Shown: one piece after another, positions 13,001-25,261 of the stretch
How the letters are laid out: the number at the start of each line of letters is the position of its first letter
Position numbering within the stretch: position 1 is the stretch's first letter
Assembly (NCBI GenBank): GCA_037042185.1
Contig: JAXQJY010000023.1
Span: forward strand, 1,138,827-1,202,826
DNA from: Sordariomycetes sp. S80-01Y
Taxonomy: Eukaryota; Ascomycota; Sordariomycetes
Direction of reading: 5' to 3'
DNA length: 64,000 bases
Notes under the pieces: model-generated
Told to the model about the DNA's origin: nothing
The model's input: the letters and a program-made list of their open reading frames with translations, nothing else
The model's database searches: none
Program-made: the position numbers and the translations under genes

Positions 13001-13448
13001 CGACCCAATTAGTGTCCGTCCGACCTTCACCCCACACCCGTTACATTGAAACATGCACAACACAGCACGGTACCAGCACTCACAAGAAAGGCATGGTATG
13101 ATGACACATGCGACACACGTATAACGGAGCTCGATAGAATTTGGCTATTGCGAGCAGCCTTGGGGCGCCCTTGTTCGCGAGCCAGCCAGAGCTCCCGCGG
13201 GAGCGTCTGTACTTGATGCTAGGGCAAGACGATAGCCAACCTTTTTGCGTCGATGGTGGTCCAATTTCCCCAGCCCTCTAATAACGCATCGGTGTAGCAC
13301 TGTATCCATCGGCCGATGAAAACTCCGGCCAGCATGGAGGGTTCACATCATCAGCAGCTGTGTCTCTAATAGGCGCGCCTCCGAAAAGATCTGCATCATG
13401 TTACATCGTGTGAGCTGGCCCATTGAATCGCCGTGAGCGATGAATATG

Positions 13449-13454
13449 TATAAA
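13449..13454 (+). promoter_or_regulatory. TATA box of GH2 gene
   Basis: TATAAA about 105 bp before the ATG at 13559, the usual distance in filamentous fungi. Confidence 0.5.
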
Positions 13455-13558
13455 CAGCAGCTAAAAGCCCAGATTTCAGACAGCTTGTAGGACCGAGTGC
13501 TCCTGCTTGGACTGTCACGAAGTCACCCAGCCTTTCTGCAAGACACAGAAATAACACT

Positions 13559-16183
13559 ATGCAACTTCTTCACCTGGGCCTCGTTGCCCTTCTTGGCCGG
13601 CTTCCATTCAGCCACGGCCTTACTGTACCCCGAAAGAACAGCGAGTCCTCTTCTGCTTCTACACGTGAACACGTCAAGATCAATGACGGGTGGCGCTTCC
13701 ATCGCTTCGAGGAAAATCCTGATGGGCTGAGCTACGACACGCTCAAGCCCTGGATTATGCCAGCTGCCAACAATTTTTTAAAGGACCCTGCAGACCGTGT
13801 CAAACGTCCTGACGATAACGGACCCACTAACATCACCTATGCAAAGGCTGGTTTCGATGACGAGGACTGGGAAGAGCTTGATCTTCCTCATGATTGGGCA
13901 ATCAAGGGGCCTTTCTACGAGGGCGAGGACTCTCCCGTATCTGGAGGTATGGGCCGGCTCCCAAGCCATGGAGTTGGCTGGTACCGCCGGATAGTTTCCT
14001 TTGAGGACGCTGACGAGGAGAAGTCCATTTATTTGGACGTTGAAGGCGCCATGTCTTATGCAACTGTCTGGCTCAACGGTGTGATTGTCGGAGGATGGCC
14101 ATACGGTTACGCCTCGTTTCGTTTAGATCTGACGCCATATCTGAAGAAAGGCGATAATCAGCTCGCCATTCGCCTCGATCAAGCTCTCGAAAACTCGCGC
14201 TGGTATCCCGGTGGTGGCATCTACCGTGATGTATGGCTCACTAAGGTCCGCAAAATCCACGTCGGCCAGTCTGGCACCTTCATCACGGCAAAGGATATTT
14301 CCGAAAGCGAGGCCACCCTGAACCTCGAGGTTCAAGTTGAAAATTCCGCCAAGTCCAACGACAGTACCCAGGTTCGCGCCGAGACGGAGGTGTTCGAGTA
14401 CGACGCGGGGGCAGAATCGCCAGGAGCCAAGATTGGAGACTTTCCTAGCAAGGCTGTCTCAGTCATGGCTGGGGCAATCAAATCCTTGGAAGTTTCCACT
14501 ACCGTACAGAATCCCAAGCTTTGGGGTCCTGTGCCTCAACAAAAGCCCAATATGTACATCGCCATCACTCGTCTATTTGCTGACGAGGAGGAGGTTGACT
14601 CTTACGAGACTACTTTCGGTATTCGTACCGTGGAGTACAAGGGGGAGGGACTGTTTATCAACGGTGAACGAATCTACATCCAAGGCGTATGCCAGCACCA
14701 CGATTTGGGCTCTCTAGGCGCGGCCTTCAATATCCACGCCGCTGAGCGCCAGCTACAGATGCTCCAGGATATGGGGTCCAACTCTGTCAGGACATCACAC
14801 AACGTGCCCGACCATGCGTTTCTTGACCTCGCTGACAAAATGGGCATGTTGATCTTGGACGAAATATTCGACACGTGGAACTATAAAAAGACGCCAAACG
14901 ACTTCCAAACCATATTTGCGGACTGGTCCGAGCCAGATCTGAGGTCATTTATCCGCCGTGACCGCAACCACCCGTCTGTTTGGGCTTGGAGCTATGGAAA
15001 CGAGGTCCAGGAACAAAACGAGGAGGGTGGCGAGAAAGTAGCCAAGCGCCTCCAGGATATTGTTCACGAAGAAGACAACACTAGGCTCGCGTCTTTGGGT
15101 ATGAACAACGCCGCCGCCGAAACACCTTTCATCCCTGTTGTTGATCTCATCGGCTTGAATTACCAGGGTGAGGGTAAGGGCTACGGGGAACCAACTTTCC
15201 AAGAATTCCACGATGGATTCCCAAATAAGATGATCTTCAGCACCGAGAGCTCGTCGGTCGTAAGCTCTCGTGGCACATACCTTTTCCCGGTGACACACAA
15301 CAACAGTGCCATCGTTGACGAGAACGGAACCGGCGCAGACCCAGATACACAGAGTGTTAGCTCTTACGAACTATACGCCGTTCCATGGGGAGCATCCCCA
15401 GACAAAGTCTTTGCAGCCCAGGACGCCAACCCCTACGTGGCGGGCGAGTACGTCTGGACGGGATGGGATTACATAGGCGAGCCGACACCGTACGACTCGT
15501 CCAGAAGTAGCTACTTTGGCATTATAGATCTTGCAGGCTTCAAGAAGGACCGCTTCTACTTATACCAAGCCCGCTGGAACCCCAGTGTGCGCATGGCTCA
15601 TATCCTGCCGCACTGGAACTGGCCTGATCGCATCGGAGAGGTTACGCCCGTGCACGTTTTCTCGTCTGCCGATGAGGCCGAGCTCTTCGTGAACGGAGAG
15701 TCCCAGGGAAAGCGCGAGCGTGATGATCTAGAATACCGTTTCCGGTGGGATGAGGTTACGTACGAGCCTGGTGAGGTCCGCGTTGTGACATACAAAGATG
15801 GTGAGGAGTGGGCTGAGGACATGGTTCGAACGACTGGCAAGGCTACTGGTCTCAACGTGACGACATACAAAGACCGCACTTCTGTTAAGGCCGATGGAAC
15901 GGATCTGATCTTTATCAGCGTCATGGTTGTGGATGACAAGGGCGACGTGGTGCCGGACGCAGAGCACTCCGTTAGCTTCTCTGTTGACGGCTCTGGTGAG
16001 ATCATCTCCACGGACAACGGCGACCAGACAGACTTTATCCCCTTTCCGGAGACTGAGCGCAAGGCTTTTAGTGGAAAGGTACTTGCTATTGTCAGGGCGA
16101 AGAAGGGCGCCGCTGGGGAGTTTACGGTCAAGGCTGAAGCAGACGGGCTTGAACAAGGCGAGGTCACGATAAATGTTCAGTAA
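13559..16183 (+). CDS. Secreted glycoside hydrolase family 2 enzyme, beta-galactosidase-like
   Basis: Intronless gene of 874 residues with an N-terminal signal peptide (MQLLHLGLVALLG.. to about residue 20). Domain order fits GH2: jelly-roll sugar-binding domain (about 40-240, with LPHDW and GVGWYRR), an immunoglobulin-like domain (about 240-370), the TIM barrel (about 370-650), and two C-terminal beta domains (about 670-874), the last Big/invasin-like. The acid/base is likely Glu482 in SYGNEVQE and the nucleophile Glu563 in IFSTESS. The substrate may be beta-galactoside side chains of plant polysaccharides; because some fungal secreted GH2 enzymes act on galactofuranosides, that activity is a real alternative. 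It is convergent with a feruloyl esterase and near a GH3 xylosidase, suggesting extracellular polysaccharide breakdown. Confidence 0.88.
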   Translation: MQLLHLGLVALLGRLPFSHGLTVPRKNSESSSASTREHVKINDGWRFHRFEENPDGLSYDTLKPWIMPAANNFLKDPADRVKRPDDNGPTNITYAKAGFDDEDWEELDLPHDWAIKGPFYEGEDSPVSGGMGRLPSHGVGWYRRIVSFEDADEEKSIYLDVEGAMSYATVWLNGVIVGGWPYGYASFRLDLTPYLKKGDNQLAIRLDQALENSRWYPGGGIYRDVWLTKVRKIHVGQSGTFITAKDISESEATLNLEVQVENSAKSNDSTQVRAETEVFEYDAGAESPGAKIGDFPSKAVSVMAGAIKSLEVSTTVQNPKLWGPVPQQKPNMYIAITRLFADEEEVDSYETTFGIRTVEYKGEGLFINGERIYIQGVCQHHDLGSLGAAFNIHAAERQLQMLQDMGSNSVRTSHNVPDHAFLDLADKMGMLILDEIFDTWNYKKTPNDFQTIFADWSEPDLRSFIRRDRNHPSVWAWSYGNEVQEQNEEGGEKVAKRLQDIVHEEDNTRLASLGMNNAAAETPFIPVVDLIGLNYQGEGKGYGEPTFQEFHDGFPNKMIFSTESSSVVSSRGTYLFPVTHNNSAIVDENGTGADPDTQSVSSYELYAVPWGASPDKVFAAQDANPYVAGEYVWTGWDYIGEPTPYDSSRSSYFGIIDLAGFKKDRFYLYQARWNPSVRMAHILPHWNWPDRIGEVTPVHVFSSADEAELFVNGESQGKRERDDLEYRFRWDEVTYEPGEVRVVTYKDGEEWAEDMVRTTGKATGLNVTTYKDRTSVKADGTDLIFISVMVVDDKGDVVPDAEHSVSFSVDGSGEIISTDNGDQTDFIPFPETERKAFSGKVLAIVRAKKGAAGEFTVKAEADGLEQGEVTINVQ

Positions 16184-16479
16184 GCAGGTGACTTGAGATT
16201 CTTAGGATTCTCAACTCTGCTAATGTCAACCTATATAAACCAAATAAGTGCTTTGTGAAAGATTTGTGCAACTAGTCGTCGATTCTCGGCCGGCTACTTC
16301 AACACCCGACAAGAGTAACTTGGAGTCATGTACTGCGTGCGCCTATGACACAGATGGCTGTGCATAGAATGCCAAGGCCCTATGAAATCTCTCTAGTCTG
16401 TATGCGCCTTTGTTGATTTGTCAAAGTATTCCTCTAGTGAATGTGACGACCCAGGCTCACTAAAGACTTCAAGCACATC

Positions 16480-17292
16480 TTACACCGTTGTAAAGAACTC
16501 CCATGTTGCATCCGGTGCAAGTGGGTTGCCGACGCCGAGAGGAGCGCCCGTATGGCCACCATCGAAAGCAATGAAAGAGACCGGGAGGGAGCAGCCCTGG
16601 AAGTCTGTGCGAACTGAGCTGCCGCTTCCAGCATTGGGCCGGCCGACCTCGGTGCCCTGACAACCGTTGTTCTGCACAAACGTGTTGGCCAGATCGATTC
16701 CTCCGTCGATGCCCAGAACATTGTCGCTAATGCCATGGATGCCCAGATAAGCAATTGGGTCGTTTCCACCATCGCAGCCGCTGATGAGGCCACCGGCAAT
16801 AACAGCCACAGCCTTGAATGAAGTGGCTCGAGAACAAGCAAGAGAATAGGACATGCCTCCGCCCCAGCTGAATCCAGTAGCAAAGCGAGAGTCTTGATCC
16901 ACACAAAGGTCATTCTCAATGTACTCAATGATTTCGTCAACGAAGCGAACATCTTCGCCGCCGTTATTGGCCCATCCGTTATTGTAGCCATTCGGGGCAA
17001 CGAAGATAGCACTTCCTTGGGCCCGGGTCTCCAGACCGTACCAAGGTTCAATACTGTTGCCATCGGCAACATCATACATGCTGCCACCACGCCAATGGAA
17101 ACCGAAAATTAGGCTGTATGGGGTGCTACTATCATAACCGTCAGGGACTCGGAGGGTGAACTCGCGGCCGTTGATAGCGTGAATGCCGCTAGTGAGAGTC
17201 GGCTGACTGCCGCAGCCTGCTGACTGCGCCATAGACGTAGCAAGCGCACAGCATAGTGCCGCGAAAGAGGACATGCGAGGGAAGATAGCCAT
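16480..17292 (-). CDS. Secreted feruloyl esterase, CE1/FaeC-type
   Basis: Intronless, 270 residues, with a signal peptide ([17 protein letters not shown]; the in-frame ATG six codons earlier is used here as start). It is an alpha/beta hydrolase of the small CE1 / PHB-depolymerase-like group: nucleophile Ser142 in GFSWGGG, a histidine in FDGGHTGAP near the C-terminus, and an acid probably in GISDN. Numerous Cys residues imply disulphides. Enzymes of this size and motif release ferulic acid from arabinoxylan. The 3' end faces the GH2 gene (about 300 bp apart). A TATATAA element at 17388-17394 lies ~100 bp upstream on the coding strand. Confidence 0.88.
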   Translation of the reverse strand: MAIFPRMSSFAALCCALATSMAQSAGCGSQPTLTSGIHAINGREFTLRVPDGYDSSTPYSLIFGFHWRGGSMYDVADGNSIEPWYGLETRAQGSAIFVAPNGYNNGWANNGGEDVRFVDEIIEYIENDLCVDQDSRFATGFSWGGGMSYSLACSRATSFKAVAVIAGGLISGCDGGNDPIAYLGIHGISDNVLGIDGGIDLANTFVQNNGCQGTEVGRPNAGSGSSVRTDFQGCSLPVSFIAFDGGHTGAPLGVGNPLAPDATWEFFTTV

Positions 17293-17387
17293 TTTGAGAC
17301 AGCAAGAGGTGGAGTGCTAGAGCAAGGTTGTGCCAATGATCGAAATCAAACGTGTTGTGAGAGAGAATCGAAGGCAAGACCCAACCC

Positions 17388-17394
17388 TTATATA
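17388..17394 (-). promoter_or_regulatory. TATA box of feruloyl esterase gene
   Basis: TATATAA on the minus strand, about 96-102 bp upstream of the ATG at 17292. Confidence 0.5.
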
Positions 17395-18946
17395 TTCGTG
17401 CCTGTTGCACAAGCGGATGACGACAGCCTAGCCATCGAGCCATCTAATGACTAAATGTGTCCTTTGAATTCGCGTCAAACACCATGGCAGCGTTTCCTTC
17501 CTCGATTGGGAACGGAGGATTCCGAATATATATACTAGCATGGCAGCATTGCGTAGAAACGCGCCAATCCCATTGTGCGTATGCTAACCGTGCTTTCGTG
17601 TTCGGTAGATCTATACCAAGAGAAGAAATCGGAGTGACTTGTAAGGCGTGCCTCAGGACTTAGCACACCAAAAATTGAAATGAGCCTGTCACCTTATCCA
17701 GGCAAATGCCGGGAATAAGTGCACTCCGCACCCTGAGGCTGAAACCCGCTGGAAACGCTGGTGGTGTTACTCGCTAATACGCGTCAAGCGGGGCTTTTAG
17801 GTCCCCATGAGTGAAAGAAACTTCAAAAATGAGATTTTCCATTATCTCAGTATGTAGCAAGTGCACATTAGCCTTCCCATTGGTGCCTCATCGACCGTAT
17901 CTAGCAACTTTGTCTTCAGGGCGGGATCACCATGAAGACTTTGTATCGACAAACATTGCGTCTCCTCGAAATCATCATCCCAGCCTTGTCAATTACCGAA
18001 GAGGAAACAATTGGCTTGCATGAAATAAATCGTTCCGATGACTAGGTCTTGACACCGGGTAAATATGCAGTTCGTGTCATGCACAGCTTTGCTGGAATTA
18101 GACTGGAAGATATTCTTCCGACACATCGCAAGCTTGCTCTTGATGACCTTTGAGGCCCAATGCGGAGACCCCGCAATGGTCCACGGGAGGTCGGGAAGAT
18201 GAAACATGCTGGCTCATGCCAAGAATCGGCACTTGAAGTCGGCTCTAGAACGCAGATCCGCGACTTTGCCCTGCTTTGTATTGGTGATCCTCTTGAAACA
18301 GGAGGGGCGCAATTGTTCTTTCAACTACTCCGGTTGCCTGCGTGTCCCTCCGTCGGTGTTGTGGCGTGTTTATGCAGATAGGGACAGTGGAGCCTTACGA
18401 GATCAGAGCTTTGCTCGAAGAAGGAATCCTCGTTTTGATAACTGCCGCAACAAAAACGATTATCTACGCCGTTTTCATGGAATTTTTTTCTCGCTGGCAA
18501 GTGCGGGCATTTTTTTCCACCTGCACTTGTGATAGGAGATGGCAATAAGACTTGTGTCTGTCAAAAAGTGTCGTTGAGTTGATCATACCAGGGTCCTGGT
18601 TGGTGCGGCAGTCGACTTGGATGGCACGGTAGTCCGTGTGAATGCGCATGCCCATCCAGGCTTGCCAGGATGTTATCGTTTTAGCCGAGACATCAGGATC
18701 ACTTACGTCCCAGTGGGTTTGTTTCAAGGGAAACTTTGCTTAACAATTTGCTTACTACGTTATTACTTATCATCACAATAAGACACTTCAAATTCGCTTG
18801 CATATAACAGCCAGTGATAGAACGGCTCCCTCTTATGAGATACTAAACAGGCAACTATTATCAGAGGAGCAGGCTTATCGAGCGTGTCTAGACTCGCAAA
18901 TTCTTGATCATAGGGTGTTATGACGAAGATAAAGCCCATTGCGCGC
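17395..18946. other. Intergenic region upstream of feruloyl esterase and downstream of beta-xylosidase
   Basis: No supported gene. Only short, domain-free open frames are present. It must hold the feruloyl-esterase promoter and the xylosidase 3' untranslated region. Confidence 0.45.
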
Positions 18947-21305
18947 TCAGCCAGTGGCGGGAATCCGTGGCCACTCATCCAACAAAACCTCATCGCCAGT
19001 GAGGGTGATCTCAAACTCAGCCTGGGTTGGCTCATCAAGAAGCAGCGTGTAGGTTCCGGGGTAGAGAATTAGATTGCCGTTCTCCCCTCTCCGCGCAAGA
19101 TTATCCAACGTCCACTCGAGCTTGACAGTCTGTGTCTGTCCCGGAGCAACGTCTTTGACTCGGCCGTATGTCGCGAGCGTCTTAAGCGGGTGTGGCATTG
19201 GGCCAACTTCGCTCTTAACGAAGACGAGAGCGGCGAAATCGGAAGCCCGCTTGCCAGTGTTAGCAACTTTGACCTTCAAGGGTGGCAGGGCACAGGTATC
19301 GAGATACTGTGCATCGCATCCCTCGAGAAGTTCTTGAATGTTTAATTTTCGTGCCAGGCAGTTGAAGGAAGCTTCGAACTTGGTATAGTGAAGACCGAAG
19401 CCATATGCTGCAACGGGTGTATCGTACCAACGGTAGGTGCGTCCTGGTGTCGACTCTGTCGGTCGCAGCGACATCTCAGTCATAGGAATAGCTTCTGTGT
19501 AGTTACTCGGGTACTGTGTGACGGGAAGCCGCCCTGCTGGACCCTTGACGCCGGCAATGAGATCCATTACTGCTGGACCACCAGACTGGCCTGGCCAATT
19601 GGCCCACATAATACCCCCAATGCCATTGTTTCTGAGAAGCGGCGTGTTGTCCAGCTGGTCACCCATCTGAACGACAACCAAAGGCTTCCCCAGTGAGGAT
19701 AGCTTGTCGAGAAGTTCAAGCTGGGCGGAAGGCCAGTCAAGATTGTAGCGGTCGACTTCTTCTCCGGCCGCAGTAATATCCAGACCGCCAAAGTAGAGGA
19801 TATAATCTGATTGATCAGCTGCAGCGAGAGCATCCGTAGTCCAGTTGTCGGGAGTTGAAGAGTTCTGCAGCGTAGGGCCCCAAGCGACATGAGTTTCGAG
19901 ACCCATCATCTCCTTGGCAGCATAGGCTGGGCTATGAAGGAAGGGTGCATTGCCACTGTAGCCGCCCTGAAGCTTCTCGCTGTCCTCGGCCCAAAATCCA
20001 ATCATGGCAACTTTTGTGCTGCCTGTGAGCTCGAGAGGAAGCACGCCATCATTCTTCAGCAACACTGTGCCTTCGACAGCAGACTGGTACGCCAGGTCCC
20101 TGGCTTCGGCTGTGTTCACATCGTCTCCACCAAGCGATGCCCATTCAGAGTCAGGGCCGTCAAAGAAGCCCGTACGAACCAGACCTTCGTACAAGCGAAG
20201 AAGTGAGCGATCCATAATATCCTCAGTCAAAAGACCCTCGCTGTATGAATCAGAAACATCTGAAGTCGTTTGATACTCGCAACTGAGATCGCACCCATTC
20301 GCAAATGACACGAATGGTGCTTCAGCATTGTTCTCGACGAACTTGTGATTTTGCCAAATATCCTGAATAGCACCGCAGTCGCTCGTGATGTAGTTATTGT
20401 GCTCTGTCCAGTTCCAGTGCTCGCGAAGGATTGTTTCCTGCAAATATGCGTTCGCACAGGAAGGCACCCCGTTCACAGCATTATAGGCACACATGATGGA
20501 GCCCACACGAGAGTCTCTGGCACACTGCTGGAAAGGGCGAACGTAGTACTCAGCGAGATCTTGCTCGTTGATTACTGCGTTGAAGTCGTGCCGCGTTTGG
20601 CCACCCCATGACTCGAAGTCGTTGCCCGCGTAATGCTTGCAAGTGGCTACGATACGCCGCTGCTCTCCATCGCCTTCAAGCCCTTTCAAAATGGCCTGAG
20701 CATAGCGGCTCACCTGTAAAGCGTCCTCTCCGGGGGTTTCGGAGCCCCGACCCCATCGTGGGTCCTTGAACGGGTTGACATTGGGCGTCCAGTAATCCAC
20801 GCCAGCCCATCCGTTATTCCCCCAAGCACGAGCCTCGGTGCCAATAACATGTCCGACGCGCTCGATGAGCACGTCGTCGAAAGCGGCTGCCATAAGCAAG
20901 GGCATCGGAAACGACGTAGCTCCATCGAAAGGTGGCTCGTCATCGAAAGACACACCTGGTGCATCGCCAACGCCATGTAGCGCTTCGCTCCACCAATTGT
21001 ACGCTGGAAGACCGAGACGCGGCACCCCAGTTCCGTTGCTATAACGCGGTTAGGATCGCCCGACTTTCTGATGGATACTTCTAGTAGCGGACTGACCTGA
21101 CGAGGTTGTGAACCTTGTCTTGTGGGCGCATTGCCTCAACCAGAGCTGCCGCTCGAGCTGAGGGAGAGAGCGAGGCGTCGCATATTCCGTTCGAAGCAAG
21201 GGGTTCTTTGCTACAATCAGGAGGAGTGTATGGCCCAGCTACGACGAACTCGACCAAAGCAACAAATGTTGTCGCCTGGGCAATGGTGAACGCAGCAGGC
21301 CTCAT
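18947..21305 (-). CDS. Secreted GH3 exo-1,4-beta-xylosidase
   Basis: Exons 21097..21305 and 18947..21038 (58-nt intron, GTCAGT...TTATAG) encode 766 residues with the join VHNLVS|NGTGVPRLGLPAYNWW. A signal peptide spans about residues 1-24 (ends VVAGPYTPPDC). The first GH3 domain has YNWWSEALHGV, TSFPMP, DYWTPNVNPFKDPRWGRG and the KHYAG block; the catalytic nucleophile is the Asp of ITSDCGAIQDI, the SDC variant that marks the BxlB/XlnD beta-xylosidase group rather than SDW beta-glucosidases. The second alpha/beta domain and a fibronectin-III-like C-terminus (ending LLDEWPRIPATG) complete the usual length. It trims xylo-oligosaccharides outside the cell. A GGCTAA element upstream (21647) is a possible XlnR site. 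Confidence 0.93.
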
Positions 21306-21646
21306 GTTTGAGATCGCTATGGTTTCAGAATTTAATTGACCGAGAAAGCATCACGTCGTTACAATGTGCGTACTTATACCTTCTTCTTCTCCCGGCACAT
21401 TAAGGAGACAAGCTGGGGCAGAGGCTTGCGGAAGTGACCAGGTCGCCTCAAAACTCACCATATTAACCATCGGGGTCCCTCATCGTCTCATTCTGCGAAC
21501 ATTCTTCCTCTATCCGCACGAATTATAATTTATTTACCCGGAGTCATCTACACACAACTGTTACCCCAGGTACTTTGTGCTTTGCGGGGAATCCACTTTT
21601 CGAGGGGCACTCTTATGTCCAGGAGCCAACGCTTAACCCAACTTTC

Positions 21647-21652
21647 GGCTAA
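21647..21652 (+). promoter_or_regulatory. Possible XlnR/Xyr1 site (GGCTAA)
   Basis: GGCTAA about 340 bp upstream of the beta-xylosidase start codon matches the core bound by the fungal xylanolytic activator. A six-base word occurs often by chance, so this is suggestive only. Confidence 0.3.
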
Positions 21653-23096
21653 TACTGTATTACCCGTGGTCCCGCCACAGTGACAACATCTCCAAGCCTC
21701 CGGGGAACAGACGGAGGTAGCATGGGATTGTTTGATCTGTCGATCATTGTCGGAGACTTAGGCGCATGTTGCCGAACGGCCTTTGGGGCTGATCCGCACT
21801 CAATCTCCGCTACTGACGCTGGTAATACGGCGGTCATGACGTTGGTACGCCTTTCAAGTGCAATACTTCCTTTAGGATGAGACGTCCTGTTTCTAAAGAT
21901 GACGTACTATGTACTACATCCGTCACCGAATGCGTTCCAACGCCAGCAAAGTTGGAATCAGTCGCATCACAGACTAAGCACCCATAACCTTGGGGAAAGC
22001 TTTCTGATTGAGCTCCTGTTTCCTTGAGGAATTGCATGTTCTAAGCGTGGTGTATAAGTATATATCAGGCCACGTATCGTGCGGCCGGTGACATTGTAAT
22101 GTTTCAACGACAGTCGAGGCTTCAAATTTGGCGAGCATGTACTTTCAATATCCACTCGTATCAGGTCCACTTGAGGCAGAGTTCGCAACAAGTGCCTTGT
22201 GAGGTTGTCACCCTCGTAAGAATATTGAGTAGCTGGCTTGATGTCTACAACAGCGCTGCAAAATTTGTGGAGGATAGTAAATCCATCAACGTGGACCAAG
22301 AGATGTCTGGTATGGAATTGACAGATGAGCCGAATGGACGTGACTTGTTTTCACCCGAGTTGGAATATCATAGTGTCAAATACTGTGCGTGGCGAGTGCA
22401 AGTACACAATCAAATTAAGTACAGCCCATACTGAGAGTCAAAATAATAGCGCGTATAGGAGCTCATGGGATTTCCGCTCCCTTTTCCTTATTGCTAGGTA
22501 GACGTAACGAATACACACAGTCCAAAGCCTTGGAAGTTGTTGGTGCCTGCCCATCGACATGTCGCTTCAAGCCACAATCAACTTGGAGGTTGTCGAAATC
22601 AAGAGATAGATATCAATGAGAAGAAGAGCCTGGTACAGGCAAGTTACCGAAACATTCTCGTCGAAAATAAGGGAGCTTCTCAGTGGGACTCTCAAGAAAG
22701 CATTTTCATGAAATCACCTCTTACTCTGCCCGGAGCAACCCGGGGAGGTGGGAAGGAAGCAAGTCTGGATGCTACTGCCCTTTGGATGCAGTTGAACTGT
22801 CGATGCCATTCCATCATATTGATTCAGATATCAAAAGCTCATATATGGCGGCTCACGCTATTGATTCGGTAGAAGGCAAAAAACGATAGGCGGTTTACAT
22901 CCAATTGAGGTTGGCAGCTCATGGCTGGAGTGCAAGGATACCAGGTGATCTTAGGCAGGAATAATCCTGAAGAAAAGTCATCCGTTGATTTTTGTAAAAC
23001 ATCAAACTTCTTTCACTCCTTCGAAGACCTCCGAATCGTCGTTTCCGAGCGCACGTTGTCCAAAGTCTGGGTACAAACTCGACATGCCGTTGGCAC
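21653..23096. other. Intergenic region, no supported gene
   Basis: Between the beta-xylosidase promoter and the 3' end of the NCS1 permease. Short frames of about 110 codons on both strands show no domain, and none has matching splice signals. Confidence 0.45.
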
Positions 23097-24917
23097 TCAC
23101 GGCTCTGCCTCGTGTACCTTATCAAATTTCTCTACTGTCCTCACTAACGCACTGTCGACGCCAATTTTGGCAGCTTCCTCAGCAGTAAAAGTACCATACT
23201 CGTCCGTAGGGTCCATCAGCCCGATTCCGGGCGGGGGCCAGACTGTGTTGATCAAGTAGTGGGCAACAAATGAAATAGCGAAGCCCAATGGGAAGGCCAG
23301 ATTGAACAGATGAGTCCAAGCATCAGGGACCTGAACCCGGCCCGGGGTCACTGCAGCGGCGAACCCTGGCAATTGAGTTGCAAAGCCTAGAAACCAGGCA
23401 ACGAAGGAACGAGGGTTGAAACCGTTCCAGAAGAAATAAATAGTCCCTGGGTCGGGATGGAATAGATCGCTCAGCTTGACAGTGGTCTTTCGGATGAGCC
23501 AGTAGTCGCAGACCTGGATCCCGATGATGGGGCCGAGGAACACGCTATAAGCCGAGAGGACAGATATGAAGACGGCTGCAGAAGAGAGCAACTCCCAGGG
23601 ACACATGGCGACGCTTATGACGAGGGCGAGGAAAGCCCCACGGCGAATATTGATGTACGAGCTTGCCAGGCCGGCCATGTCCATACCGGCACTATAAGCG
23701 TTGTCGACCACGTTGATAGCGATCTGGCAAAGGAGTAAACCAACACCTGCAAAGAAGGCCGCGGCGCGTCCACCTGGAGTGTAGCTTTCATCGAGCCACT
23801 TCTGACACATGAGCGCTGGAAACGTTAGCATCTCGGGAGAAATCATGGCATCAATGCTTACGAGGATTCCAAATGGCCTCGCCCCAAAAGCTTTGTGTGG
23901 CCGAGGCAGCGAGACAACCAAATAATGGGAAAAGAGTACCGAAGAAGCTTCACATTTTCAGCAGACACCCGGAAAAGTCCTAATGAAAACACTTACATGA
24001 TGGAAAACCACTGGCCAAATATCTGATCGCCTGGTCGACGTGCAAATCGAGTGTAGTCGTTGGCGTTGGTCAGTCCGACAGCAATGCCGCCAATGACCGT
24101 CGTGACACCTGAAGTCATTGACCAGCCGAGTTGCGAAGACGAGAGGGACCCCGAACCCTGGGAAAGAAGCGGTCCACCTCCTTGAGCGCGCGCAAGTGCC
24201 CAGATCATGAGAGCCACCAGCGTTGTTGAAGCCAGAATGTTGAATACGAGGAGAGGAAGCTTGATCTTGTGAGGCGGGACGTATAGAACGGGGATCATGG
24301 CTACATTGAAGAGAATCCAACCCACAAACTGTTTGGTGTCCAAGCTCGGGTTGTCGGGGAAGACGTCGCGAACGTTTTGGAAGCTGGGAAAAATGGCTGA
24401 CAGGATCACAGATACGCAGATGCCGCCCGTCCAGGATTGCACGGAAAACCACACCATGGAGAGAACGATTCGCTGAACGATGGCGATGAAGGATCCGTAC
24501 GGTCCCCAAATGTAGCGCGAAATGACCGGGAATCCGATGTGCCATTTGGCACCCACATGTCCGTTGAAGATGGCGACGAGGGCGATGATTACTTTACCAA
24601 TGATGGTAGCCAGCACAGCCTGCCAGACGCTCAAACCAGTGGCTACCAGAGATGCTCCAAGTTGCCAGTTGGAGACTAGCATTGGGATGTCAGTTAAAGT
24701 CACAATGCCGAAAGGGGCTCGAATCCCGCAAGGTGCTAGGCCAAGGCGACTCACTTGCGATTTGATTCACCAGCCAGAACGAGATAAACGTCCAGGTCGT
24801 CCACGTTCGCCGTTCAGGTTCGAGCGGGCGAAGGTCATTGTTGATCCAAACGTTCGTCATTGCCCTGTCTGAAGTTGGCAAACGAGCCCGCGCGGCGAGA
24901 CTACCGAGTTTCCCCAT
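23097..24917 (-). CDS. NCS1-family nucleobase/hydantoin-type permease
   Basis: Four exons (24755..24917, 23997..24675, 23862..23947, 23097..23815; introns 79, 49 and 46 nt) give 548 residues in frame. The N-terminal block WINNDLRPLEPERRTW leads into TM1, as in NCS1 proteins; ISNWQLGASL, NDYTRFARRPGDQ, the QSFWGEAIWNPP region and NAYSAGMDMAGL are family landmarks, and about 12 hydrophobic helices can be drawn. NCS1 members are cation symporters for uracil, allantoin, uridine, cytosine, purines or, in the Mhp1 branch, hydantoins. It belongs to the Fur-like side by its N-terminus. It is transcribed away from a hydantoinase/DUF917 gene over an 837-bp shared promoter, so import of a hydantoin-like or related nitrogen ring compound is a reasonable inference; substrate unproven. 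Confidence 0.92.
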
Positions 24918-25012
24918 GGTTTTGATGAATTGACGGAAAATGAGGGAAGAGACAAAGGAAGGAGTGTTTCGGCTGTGGCGGGGTGGGACTGGCAGGCTGC
25001 CCTCCCAAACTA

Positions 25013-25019
25013 TTATATA
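25013..25019 (-). promoter_or_regulatory. TATA box of NCS1 permease gene
   Basis: TATATAA on the minus strand about 96-102 bp upstream of the permease ATG. Confidence 0.45.
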
Positions 25020-25261
25020 ACAGTGGTATGGCAGACTGTTGATCTAGGAGGCAGTGCTCGACGAGCCTTTGATATGGGTTGAGTTCCTTACCAGATGCTC
25101 ATCAATGGCCAAGTCTGGACTGAGAACTAACGACCCCGATGACCAGGCTAGACCGCTTTTGAGACCTTGAAAACTCCTTATCAGGCCATTCAGAAGCGAC
25201 TATTGCTAGCAACCATGATGAGTAGACGGTGGCCTCCAAAGACTTAGAACTTGGCCTCCGA

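Larger units (their letters stand above)
9675..13558. other. Long intergenic region, no supported gene
   Basis: About 3.9 kb between the divergent siderophore transporter and the GH2 gene. Short open frames on both strands lack domains, signal peptides or coherent splicing. A TATAAA box at 13449-13454 lies ~105 bp upstream of the GH2 start codon. Apart from the GATA pair at 10012-10031 I see nothing else functional. Confidence 0.5.

Noticed and set aside
18498-18529. Inverted repeat CAAGTGC...GCACTTG with T-rich loop
   Set aside because: Seven-base arms with an 18-nt loop are weak and not linked to a transcript end; factor-independent terminators are not expected in fungal mRNA genes.
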